In this document: one piece after another, positions 44,567-53,100 of the stretch
Layout: each line of letters starts with the position of its first letter
How positions within the stretch are numbered: the stretch's first letter is position 1
Source of the DNA: an uncultured Lachnospiraceae bacterium
GTDB lineage: Bacteria; Bacillota; Clostridia; Lachnospirales; Lachnospiraceae
Direction: 5' to 3'
Length of the DNA: 55,572 nt
Assembly (NCBI GenBank): GCA_947625135.1
Contig: CANQNE010000016.1
Coordinates: forward strand, 1 to 55,572
Program-made: the position numbers and the translations under genes
The notes under the pieces: generated by a model
Databases searched by the model: none
What the model was told of the DNA's origin: nothing
What the model saw: the letters and a program-made list of their open reading frames with translations, nothing else

Positions 44567-45205
44567 ATGTGGACTTATGAAAGACGTTTGGAATATCCGG
44601 TAAATATCACACAGACCAACCCGAAAATAGCTATGGTGATCATCTCACAGTTCGGCGGCCCCGACGGAGAACTGAGCGCGTCTATGCGTTATCTCTCCCA
44701 GCGTTACTCTATGCCATACAGACAGGTGGCTGGCGTGCTTACCGACATCGGCACCGAGGAGCTGGCGCACATGGAGATCGTCTGCGCTATCGTCCATCAG
44801 CTGACAAGAAATCTGTCTATCGAAGAACTGAAAGCCTCCGGCTTTGACAAATACTATGTGGACCACACTCTTGGCGTATGGCCTCAGAGCGCGGGCGGTC
44901 AGGCGTTTACAGCCAACTACTTCCAGGTGAAGGGCGATCCCATCACCGACCTGTTCGAGGATATGGCGGCGGAGCAGAAGGCCCGCAGCACCTATGACAA
45001 TATCCTGCGGCTGGTAAATGATCCTGAGGTATGCGACCCTATCCGTTTCCTGCGGGAGCGCGAAATTGTACACTTCCAGCGGTTCGGCGAATCCCTGCGC
45101 ATCGTGCAGGAGAATCTGGACAGCAAGAACTATTACGCTTTCAACCCGGCCTTTGACACTACAGTGGTGAAGGACAATAATAACAATTGTAATTGCCGAA
45201 AATAA
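44567..45205 (+). CDS. cotJC: Spore coat protein CotJC (manganese catalase family)
   Basis: This 212-aa CotJC has the dimanganese catalase fold (MWTYERRLEYPVNITQTNPK; metal-ligand Glu and His in DIGTEELAHMEIV and FLREREIVHFQRFGE). It is a spore-coat protein that may break down hydrogen peroxide. The copy is intact and ends in an Asn/Cys tail (DNNNNCNCRK). Two other places in the window carry 103-bp copies of parts of it (45929-46031 and 55394-55496), see the repeats. The AGGAGGTGA box overlaps the cotJB end. Confidence 0.95.
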   Translation: MWTYERRLEYPVNITQTNPKIAMVIISQFGGPDGELSASMRYLSQRYSMPYRQVAGVLTDIGTEELAHMEIVCAIVHQLTRNLSIEELKASGFDKYYVDHTLGVWPQSAGGQAFTANYFQVKGDPITDLFEDMAAEQKARSTYDNILRLVNDPEVCDPIRFLREREIVHFQRFGESLRIVQENLDSKNYYAFNPAFDTTVVKDNNNNCNCRK

Positions 45206-45266
45206 AATGATCTGCCCGTAAAGGGGCAAAAGGGGAGCACCCTGCCGGCGGCGGGTGCTCCCTGTA
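45164..45266 (+). repeat. Direct repeat, copy 1: cotJC 3' end plus hairpin
   Basis: The last 42 bases of cotJC plus the following hairpins (GTGGTGAAGG... to ...GTGCTCCCTGT) recur almost identically at 45929-46031. Copies differ at a handful of positions and small indels. Confidence 0.9.
45213..45262 (+). terminator. Hairpins after cotJC
   Basis: A small stem TGCCC/GGGCA (45213-45228) is followed by GGGAGCACCC (45233-45242) pairing with GGGTGCTCCC (45253-45262). No T-run follows on the plus strand, so termination strength is uncertain. Confidence 0.55.
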
Positions 45267-45283
45267 TGATATCAGTTCCTGAC

Positions 45284-45586
45284 CTATAGATTTCTTCCCT
45301 GATATTGTATCGTTACAATATAGACGCTTTTGTTTGTTTCATCAATTTTAAAAATGACGATATAGTTATCGACGATCAGTTGTCTGTAACCTTTTCCGGC
45401 ATATCTTCCCTCCGTGCGTTCCTGATGGGACTGTGGAAAAACATTTAAATTCAGGATCGCTTTTTTGATCCTGTCAGTCTGGCCTTTCGCATTTTCGGGC
45501 GCCTGTTTCTCCTTTGCGATATATTCATAAATGCTGTCCAATTCACGGACTGCTTTCGGGTAGATTCTGACCTTGTATTTATCCAA
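45284..45586 (-). CDS. RelE/ParE-family toxin
   Basis: This 100-aa protein is of the RelE/ParE superfamily (YKVRIYPKAVRELDSIYEYIAKE at the start, GRYAGKGYRQLIVDNYIVIFKID, then VYIVTIQYQGR). Members cleave mRNA on ribosomes or inhibit gyrase, and the neighbouring gene encodes the antitoxin. I place the start at a TTG (45586) that overlaps the antitoxin's stop, 10 bases after GGAG; a longer frame starts inside the antitoxin gene. The subtype cannot be told from sequence alone. Confidence 0.88.
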   Translation of the reverse strand: MDKYKVRIYPKAVRELDSIYEYIAKEKQAPENAKGQTDRIKKAILNLNVFPQSHQERTEGRYAGKGYRQLIVDNYIVIFKIDETNKSVYIVTIQYQGRNL

Positions 45587-45842
45587 AATGCTTTTTCTCC
45601 ATTTCTGCAAAAACGGTTTCTGCATCCAGCGCCTCTGCTCCGTTTACCACTTCCTGTTCGGATTCAAAGATTGCCTGATCAATGCGGTTTATTCTTGCAA
45701 ATTTGTCGTATAGCTCGCTACTCATTACCACAAGGTCGCTGTATCCGTTTTTGGTAATAAAGATTGGTTCCTGTTCTTTATGTGCGATATTAGAAATTTC
45801 TGTTGTATTGCGCAAATCTTTTATAGGCATGATAAGCGGCAT
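45579..45842 (-). CDS. Phd/YefM-family antitoxin
   Basis: This 87-aa antitoxin begins MPIKDLRNTTEISNIAHKEQEPIFITKNGYSDLVVM (after MPLI), the Phd/YefM N-terminal DNA-binding pattern, with a C-terminal acidic helix (EVVNGAEALDAETVFAEMEKK) that would wrap the toxin. GGAGGG lies 6 bases before the ATG at 45842. It overlaps the toxin by 8 bases. The promoter carries a perfect palindrome, as expected for self-repression by the antitoxin-toxin complex. Confidence 0.9.
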   Translation of the reverse strand: MPLIMPIKDLRNTTEISNIAHKEQEPIFITKNGYSDLVVMSSELYDKFARINRIDQAIFESEQEVVNGAEALDAETVFAEMEKKHFG

Positions 45843-45866
45843 AATATTCCCTCCTTGTTTTACATA

Positions 45867-45895
45867 ATCATAGCATAATTATGCTATTTTTTCAA
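45867..45895 (-). promoter_or_regulatory. Promoter of the toxin-antitoxin pair
   Basis: On the minus strand TTGAAA (45890-45895), 17 bases, TATGAT (45867-45872). The palindrome at 45871-45886 occupies the spacer and touches the -10. Confidence 0.75.
45871..45886. promoter_or_regulatory. Operator palindrome of the toxin-antitoxin pair
   Basis: TAGCATAATTATGCTA is a perfect 16-bp palindrome within the promoter. The antitoxin is the likely binder. Confidence 0.75.
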
Positions 45896-45928
45896 CAAAA
45901 AAATACCTTGCAAATTTAAAATTATTTT

Positions 45929-46031
45929 GTGGTAAAGGACAATAATAACAATTGTAATTGCCGAAAAGAAAATGATCTGCCCGTAAAGGGCAAAAGGGGG
46001 AGCACCCTGCCGGCGGCGGGGTGCTCCCTGT
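45929..46031 (+). repeat. Direct repeat, copy 2: cotJC 3' end remnant
   Basis: This is a near-identical copy of 45164-45266. It includes the last codons of cotJC (now without any gene body upstream) and the GGGAGCACCC/GGGTGCTCCC hairpin. It separates the toxin-antitoxin pair from the LRR genes. Confidence 0.88.
45998..46028 (-). terminator. Hairpin downstream of the first LRR protein gene
   Basis: GGGAGCACCC (45998-46007) and GGGTGCTCCC (46019-46028) lie 22 bases after that gene's stop codon. On the minus strand CCTTTTGCCC follows, giving a weak T-run. Confidence 0.5.
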
Positions 46032-46050
46032 TATAACTCTTACTTCAATT

Positions 46051-48648
46051 TTATTTTTGCTCTGCTGGAAAATAATCGATAATCTTGACAACCTTCCTCA
46101 ATACCATCAGGGCGTCAGCAGCTTCTATACTACCATTATCATTTACATCGGCTGCCATTTTTTGCTGATCTGATGGAGTTTCCAATTTTACAACATATTT
46201 TAGTATCGTCAAGGCATCTGATGCTTCTATAACGCTATTATCATTAAGATCACCATAAGAAATCAAATCACTTACCTTTCGAAGCAATCCTTCCGGGAGC
46301 CTTTTCCAGCTTTCCAGATAACTACTATATGCTTCATCAGGCACATATATTACTTTGAGATTATAGACGTACTTATCAGAGAGTTTGCCTGAAACGAAGT
46401 CTTCTGCATCAGGTACAGCGGTACCTTCAAATATTATATACTTCAACTGATTACAATACGTAAATGCGTCGGCACCAATTTTTTTAACCGCTGCCGGGAT
46501 ACGTATATCCATCAAGAAACTACAGTACGCAAAAGCATCCTTTTTGATTTCTGTAACAGAAGGTGGAATCTCGATTTTTTGTAATGTGGTTCCCTCCAGC
46601 AGACGTTCCGGTATAACGGTAAGTTCCGGCGGCAACTGAATTTCTTTTAACGATGTACAGTATGAAAAAGCGCCTGCACCTATTTCTGTAACTGATTCCG
46701 GAATCTCTATTCTCTGCATGGCCCGACATTCATCGAACGCTCCACTTTTTATGGAAGTAACGCCATTTCCAATAAATATCTGCGATATCGTATCGGAATA
46801 TTCTAACCATGGTATTCCACCTACACACAGCATTTCACCAGAGCCAGTAATCAGCAGAGTGCCGCTTTCTTTCAAGTATACCCAATACATAGAATTGCCA
46901 CACATTCCGTAACATCCCTCTTCAAGACGAAATGTCAGCCCTTTTTCTTCCGCAAGCATCTGCGTCTCTGTAAAACGATCCGTAAAATCCGCAGCATATA
47001 CTTCTCTTCTGTCAAACCATGTACCAGGTTTTGTAGAGCCGTCATAAATATAACCACAATCTGGATCTATATTTGTATTACGGTCAACACCAATTTCCAT
47101 AACCTCATCATATGTCAACTGCAGCACATCCAAATATCTTTGATCGATCAGCCCCTTTTCTATCATATCAACAACATCATTATAATTATTGATACTATCA
47201 GCAGCCTTCCAAATTTTTTCATTCTCATCATACCAGTATCTGACATTCTTATTCGATTTGCTGATCTTAATATTACTATAAACCTTTTCATGCAATCCTG
47301 TTTCATAATTATACTTATAGGAAACATCATACTCAAAAACCGGCATAAGCACATTTAACAATATAATGTCACTGTCAGGATACTCATCAAAGGTTGCTCC
47401 GGGGACAAAGATTTCATGGTTATTAATATAGCGACCATCAACCCATGCATCAGAATAATATCCGAGACTGCCGTACAAATAAAGGCTGTCACCTGTGTCA
47501 TCAAATTCATCAAAATAGAAACAATTGTCTTCATCTTTTTTATACAGGTAAGCATATCCATGGTTTGCATTTGACACGGAAATCCATGCGCCATTGCCAA
47601 CTGTTTCGCAAACATCTGCCCATGTGTATGTGTTATCACCGGGAATATCATCGGACATTTCCACTTTCGCATACTCTTCAAGAAGTTGTCGGCTACTTTC
47701 CAATGTAATTGGCTGTTCTTGTTCATCAAATGCAAAATAACGGCTGATTTTGTCCTCGGATATTCCCTGCCCTTTGCCCTTGCCTGCTCCGCCGTATGTT
47801 CGCGTTTCATCACCATATGTCACATCAATAAGCCAATGATAAGAATCATTCCATTTATAAGAAGATGAGCTGTCCAAACGCTGCGCTACCTCTGCCATAA
47901 TGCTTGGAAAACCAAGAGAATCATATCGGAAAGGATAGATTGCCGATGCAAAAAGACGTTCGCTGTCTTCACGATCATACGGACTATAGAGATAAAAGGT
48001 TTGGTCAACATGCGGACTTACGCCTACTCGCCAGAATTTATCAGGGTCATATACAATTTTCCCGCGTATATTTGATCCACTGTAAAGGCACACAGATGAA
48101 AAACCGCTTTGTACGGCGTCCATATTGCTGAAAAAATCTGACTTTGTAGCGTATGTGCTGATAAGATAGTCTGTAACATCACATAAGGCTTGTAAATTAA
48201 ATGTTGTGTCCATATCTTCCCACTTATCACTCCAATATACGCCGCTTGCCTTCTTTTGAAGGCAAACTTCTCCGCCATCAGTATAAAAGCTTTTAAAAAG
48301 ATATCCTCCATTTACCCGCAGCGATCCCTCATTTTCATATTTCACATCCGCAAATGAATTCTCACATGCCTCAATTGCAGCATCTTCACTATAAACAGAA
48401 GACCTGTCAAAGAAACGAAACGATTCTGGATCCGGATTATCTGTTTTCACAAAGAAATACTCGTTAAATGGAGGCAACAAAGGAATAATCTCATAAGAAT
48501 AACGTTCAACTTCAGTTTTCGTTGTAGTATCAAGCGCAGTGGCATATACTTCCATTAAAGAGGAGAATATTGTACTTTCAGATAATATTCCCACCATACT
48601 GAATAACACAACGCCAACCAAACAAGCCGCAAAATATTTCATTTTCAT
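46051..48648 (-). CDS. Secreted BspA-type LRR protein with dockerin
   Basis: This 865-aa secreted protein has a signal-like N-terminus (MKYFAACLVGVVLFSMVGIL). Residues about 45-600 form one or more domains I do not recognise, rich in Tyr, Asp and Ser. From about 640, BspA-type leucine-rich repeats follow (IPESVTEIGAGAFSYCTSLKEI, five units, about 23 residues each). The end is a type I dockerin (YGDLNDNSVIEASDALTILK and DVNDNGSIEAADALMVLRK, two calcium loops). Dockerins bind cohesins, so it should dock to a partner on the surface. No LPXTG signal is present. It lies 140 bases after the second LRR gene, and the region is A+T-rich. Confidence 0.87.
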   Translation of the reverse strand: MKMKYFAACLVGVVLFSMVGILSESTIFSSLMEVYATALDTTTKTEVERYSYEIIPLLPPFNEYFFVKTDNPDPESFRFFDRSSVYSEDAAIEACENSFADVKYENEGSLRVNGGYLFKSFYTDGGEVCLQKKASGVYWSDKWEDMDTTFNLQALCDVTDYLISTYATKSDFFSNMDAVQSGFSSVCLYSGSNIRGKIVYDPDKFWRVGVSPHVDQTFYLYSPYDREDSERLFASAIYPFRYDSLGFPSIMAEVAQRLDSSSSYKWNDSYHWLIDVTYGDETRTYGGAGKGKGQGISEDKISRYFAFDEQEQPITLESSRQLLEEYAKVEMSDDIPGDNTYTWADVCETVGNGAWISVSNANHGYAYLYKKDEDNCFYFDEFDDTGDSLYLYGSLGYYSDAWVDGRYINNHEIFVPGATFDEYPDSDIILLNVLMPVFEYDVSYKYNYETGLHEKVYSNIKISKSNKNVRYWYDENEKIWKAADSINNYNDVVDMIEKGLIDQRYLDVLQLTYDEVMEIGVDRNTNIDPDCGYIYDGSTKPGTWFDRREVYAADFTDRFTETQMLAEEKGLTFRLEEGCYGMCGNSMYWVYLKESGTLLITGSGEMLCVGGIPWLEYSDTISQIFIGNGVTSIKSGAFDECRAMQRIEIPESVTEIGAGAFSYCTSLKEIQLPPELTVIPERLLEGTTLQKIEIPPSVTEIKKDAFAYCSFLMDIRIPAAVKKIGADAFTYCNQLKYIIFEGTAVPDAEDFVSGKLSDKYVYNLKVIYVPDEAYSSYLESWKRLPEGLLRKVSDLISYGDLNDNSVIEASDALTILKYVVKLETPSDQQKMAADVNDNGSIEAADALMVLRKVVKIIDYFPAEQK

Positions 48649-48788
48649 ACTCTAAATTTCTCCCTATCGTTTTATCATTATAGTTCTTTCATAAAATAAA
48701 TCTGCCCTTGCAACAGACGCGTCCAACTCCCACATAAACCATCTTATCACTAACTATTTCCAGACTTATATTATTTCATTTTGAAATA

Positions 48789-50087
48789 TTACTTCAATTC
48801 TTGCTGATTCTCTACAGGAAATAGATCAACTAGTTTTACAACTTTCCTTAAAATACACAGTGCGTCCTGTGCGGTTATCTGCTTATCAGCGTCTACGTCT
48901 GTCCTGATTTTTTCCTCAGCCGTCATCTCATAAAGTTTTACAACATTTTTCAGGCAAAGCAGCGCATCCTGCGCCGTCACCAATCCATCATTATCGGCAT
49001 CGCCATAAATCATATCAGGCTGCTGTATCGGTTTATCAGTAGGTATAGGATCTGGAGTAACATCCGGTGTCGGCAAGGTACTTGGCATCGGGGTTTCGCT
49101 CGAAACCGGTGTTTTTCCAGGGTCGGGAGTTTCACTTGGCGCTAAGGTTTCGCTCGGTGTTGGAGTTTCGTTCGGTATCGGGGTTTCGTTCGGTATCGGG
49201 GTTTCACTCGGTATCGGGGTTTCACTCGGTGTCGGGGTTTCGCTCGGTGTTGGAGTTGCGCTCGGTATCGGGGTTTCGCTCGGTATCGGAGTTTCGTTCG
49301 GTATCGGGGTTTCGCTCGGTGTTAGCTTTTCAGACAGGTCTTTTGTCTGAATTCCGGGCTCTCCCTGCGCGTATTCATATGCGGCGGAATTCTTATTACA
49401 ATAGATAATCAAGCCGTAATCCCTGTAAAATGCTCCTCCTCCGATGTTCGTCACACTGTCCGGGATAACAACACTTTTCAGACTGTCACAATAAGCAAAT
49501 GCTCCCCCTCCAATACTCGTTACGCTATCCGGAATAATGATTTCAGTTACCTTCCAGCAGCCATGAAATGCTTCATCTCCTATACTCGTCACGCTGTCTG
49601 GAATAATGATTTCCGTCAGACTGCCGCAGTCGTAAAAAGCGGCGGCTTCAATGCGTGTAACACTGTTAGGGATATTGACATTTTTCAGGCTGGCACAGTC
49701 ATAAAATGTTGCAGCCTCAATGCTTGTAACGCTGTCCGGAATGGTAATACTTGTCAGACTGCCACAGTCAAAGAAAGCATATATTCCAATGTCCGTTACA
49801 CTGTCCGGAATTGTGACACTTATCAGGTTACAACTGCTAAATGCTTTATTTCCGATACTCTTCACAGGATATCCCGCTATTTGTGACGGAATAATCAGAT
49901 CCGTTTCATCGCCAAAATACCCTGTAATTTCGACTGCCAGATTGTCATTGATTTGGTATTTCAGACCATCTGCAGTACTTTCTTCAGCATACACTGGAAT
50001 CATTCTGTTTGGATACTCACCTACAATAGCAAAAAGACAAATTATAAGAACTGCTATTACAGCCAGCATTCCTTTTTCCCGTCGCAT
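48789..50087 (-). CDS. Short BspA-type LRR protein with PSETP spacer and dockerin
   Basis: This 432-aa secreted protein has a signal peptide (LAVIAVLIICLFAIVGEY). About seven BspA-type leucine-rich repeats (23 residues; IPDSVTSIGDEAFHGCWKVTEI) run to about residue 250. A Pro/Ser/Glu/Thr spacer (13 six-residue units, ETPIPS type) leads to a C-terminal dockerin (YGDADNDGLVTAQDALLCLK, DVDADKQITAQDALCILRK). Its dockerin is nearly the same as that of the next gene, so the two share ancestry. I use the ATG at 50087 (GGAG eight bases upstream) over 50093. Confidence 0.87.
   Translation of the reverse strand: MRREKGMLAVIAVLIICLFAIVGEYPNRMIPVYAEESTADGLKYQINDNLAVEITGYFGDETDLIIPSQIAGYPVKSIGNKAFSSCNLISVTIPDSVTDIGIYAFFDCGSLTSITIPDSVTSIEAATFYDCASLKNVNIPNSVTRIEAAAFYDCGSLTEIIIPDSVTSIGDEAFHGCWKVTEIIIPDSVTSIGGGAFAYCDSLKSVVIPDSVTNIGGGAFYRDYGLIIYCNKNSAAYEYAQGEPGIQTKDLSEKLTPSETPIPNETPIPSETPIPSATPTPSETPTPSETPIPSETPIPNETPIPNETPTPSETLAPSETPDPGKTPVSSETPMPSTLPTPDVTPDPIPTDKPIQQPDMIYGDADNDGLVTAQDALLCLKNVVKLYEMTAEEKIRTDVDADKQITAQDALCILRKVVKLVDLFPVENQQELK
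49080..49325 (-). repeat. 18-bp coding repeats of the PSETP spacer
   Basis: About thirteen tandem 18-bp units such as GTTTCGCTCGGTATCGGG on the plus strand encode the ETPIPS-type spacer. The repeats are well conserved and could slip in frame. Confidence 0.85.
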
Positions 50088-50181
50088 TCTCATCACTCCA
50101 TATTTCTTCAATTTTTCATAAAAAATTCTAATAAAACACAAACACAGAATCACCAAAAGCATATGATGTATAGGCTATTTT

Positions 50182-53100
50182 TTATCTCATTGACTCCACA
50201 GGAAATTTTTCAATCAGTTTTACAACTTTCCTTAAAATAAACAGTGCATCCTGTGCTGTTACCTGTCTGTCAGCATCCACATCTGCTCTCTTAAACTCCT
50301 CTGCAGTCATATCATATAATTTTACAACATTCTTCAGGCAGAGCAGCGCATCCTGCGCCGTCACCGATCCATCATTATCAGCATCTCCATAGATCACAGC
50401 AGGCTGATCAGTCGATATTACTGTAACAGAATATGTTGCAATTACTTCCTCCTGAAGAATTGCGGAAATTTCTGTCTTTCCTGCATTTTGGCCTTTTACT
50501 TCTCCACGCTTATTGACGGCAGCAACATTTTCATCTCCGGACTGATAGGTCACATCGTTCAAATCCGCATCGTATGGATAAGTAATGAGCGGATTAAAAC
50601 CCTTTTCTCCGGCATTCAATTCCATATCCTGCATATAATATGCCGAAAAGATAGAAATCGGCGTACTGTTATCCGTTACCGTCAGACCACATTCTTCCAA
50701 TATCTCTTTTTCAGTATCTGTCAGCTGTGTATTGGAAACATTGATTTCCGATAAATTGACAGGCTCTAAAAACGCTTTGAAGCCAAACAGCGGATTATCA
50801 GATACATTTAAATATACAACTGACTGCATACCCGACAAACCATCAAGTCCTGCATCTGTCACACGATTTCCGCTGATATCCAGGCTTTGCAAATTCGCAT
50901 GATCCCGCAATGCTCCCAGATCTTCCAGTTTGTTATCGTGCAGATCCAGTTCGAGAAGCGATGCCAATTTTGCCAATCCATCCGCCTGCTTCAGTTCATT
51001 ATTTCCGGCATACAGCACTTCCAGTTTCTCTGCCTGAATATTCTCTATTGCGGTAATGCTGTTATGACTGATGTCAAGGCTTTTCAGCGACGGCATATTA
51101 AGGCCATCCACAGAAACCATTCCACAGTCGGCAAGCTCTAATGATTCCAGCTGACCAAAAACATTGAAGCTGGAAGCCGCATTTGCCAAATCATTTCCTG
51201 ACAGCTGCAGTACCTTCAAATTTGTCAACGTCGAAATAGTTTCTACGGTCTGGATCAGATTGTCAGACGCTTTTAAGATCTGCAGATTATTCAGACCAAC
51301 AATCGGCGTCAGATCAGAAATCTGATTGGCCTGCATATAAAGCGACTGTAAATTCTTAAAACCACTGATCGGCGTCAGATCGGCAATCTGATTGCCGCTG
51401 ATATCCAAACAGGTAATCTGCGTCAGCCCTCGCAACGGCGCGATATCGGAAATCTCATTATTCTGTAGATTCAGTACGGACAGACTGGGAAAATTCTCTA
51501 ATCCGCTCAGATCGCGTATGTAGGAGTTCGCCAGATCCAAACTTCTGATATTTTGTGCGTTCGCCAGATTTAAACTGCCGTCTGATAAAGTGCCAAGCTG
51601 TTTTTTCAGTGCAGCAAGCAGATTTTCATCTTTGATATCCACAGGAGCCGCAGCAACTGACGGTTGTCCTGTAACAGCTAACGGCTGCCCTTCATCGAAA
51701 GAACCGGCGCCATATTCCGAAATATTTATTTCACCCGCTTTATCCGGCGCTAGATATTCTGCCGTCCGGGCACTTGTTTTTTTGCTTATATCATCAAACT
51801 TTTCGTTCAGTTCTACACCAGCGTCTATGATCTTTATCCATTTGGATATCGTGCCAGATACACTGTTATAGGTATCCTGAATACTTTTGTCTCCATCGGT
51901 AACATATTTCTGGCATATCATTTTCGTGAGGAATTTTGAGAAAATATCCCATGTCATGGATTTTCCAAACACCTCATCATGAATGCCGGTAACATAGGAC
52001 ATATACTGATCCCAGAACTTATCCCGTACATATTCTCCGGCCTGCTCGGCAAAGCTGTTGATATTCCCGGATGCGCCAAAGCCCACCGTATATTTGTTAT
52101 CCGTGTCGCCGTCAATGATCAGATACACTGTATTAAAATTAGAAAAGCTTCCCATTCCCCATGCGCTGCAGGTAAGCATTGCATTATGTGTTTTATTATC
52201 ATTGAGCGTCAGCCTGATCCGCAGGCTGTAATCTTTAAATCCAACATCTGTCAGATCGTCATATATGGGCATTTTCAGGGAAGCCACCCACAGAGCTGCC
52301 AGTTTATTTACCGCCTGTGCCTGCGCATTTGTAAGCCTTGAGCAGCTTACCTGATATGCGCCTGAGCCGGCAATCTTTTTATAGCTTTCCAATACGGCTT
52401 TCTGCCATTCTGTCTCATCCACATACCCCGCCGGATCATACGTTGTTTTCCAGACAGTATAGGTCCATGGCATTTTTGTTTTATCCTTCATGGATATGGA
52501 ATAACATCTCTTCATGTTACTGGCAGAAACATTTTTGCTGATTTCCTTTCCGACTTTTTCATTTGCAGCGTAGATATACCCAAAGTGATATTTTGAACTT
52601 TTGCAGTCTATCGGCTGATCAGTATCCTCATAAAAAATTGTGTGATGGGAATCCGACGCGACAAAATTCTTCTCGTTGCCCTCCTGAATGAAATGCTTTC
52701 CGATAAACAGATCGCCGCCCCTGAACTGACTGTCTGATACGGAAGTTGCGATCTTGAAGGTATCCGTCACAACAACCTGAGAGTTTGTATCCATATTCAT
52801 GTATGCGTCATTTTTCAAAATGATATTAGTAGCCATCACATATGCGCCGGACTGTACTTCAACGCATCCGCCGCCATTCCAGAATATTCCACCCTGCGCG
52901 GTGATCGTTCCCGCACGAAGCCTGCCGCCCTTTAATACAGTGACCTTTCCGCCGCCTTCCACTGTAATATCCATGAGGTTTGCTTCGCCTTCCACGATCA
53001 GTTCACCGCTGGACTTGACGGTGACGTTTTTCCCCTCGACTCCAACAGACGGCGCAATCGACACTTTCGACTTGATCGTATGATCCTGCTCCCATTTCTG

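Noticed and set aside
45284-45842. Toxin-antitoxin pair as a restriction or phage-defence system
   Set aside because: It has only the two usual small genes of a RelE/ParE-type module, so no wider defence system can be claimed.
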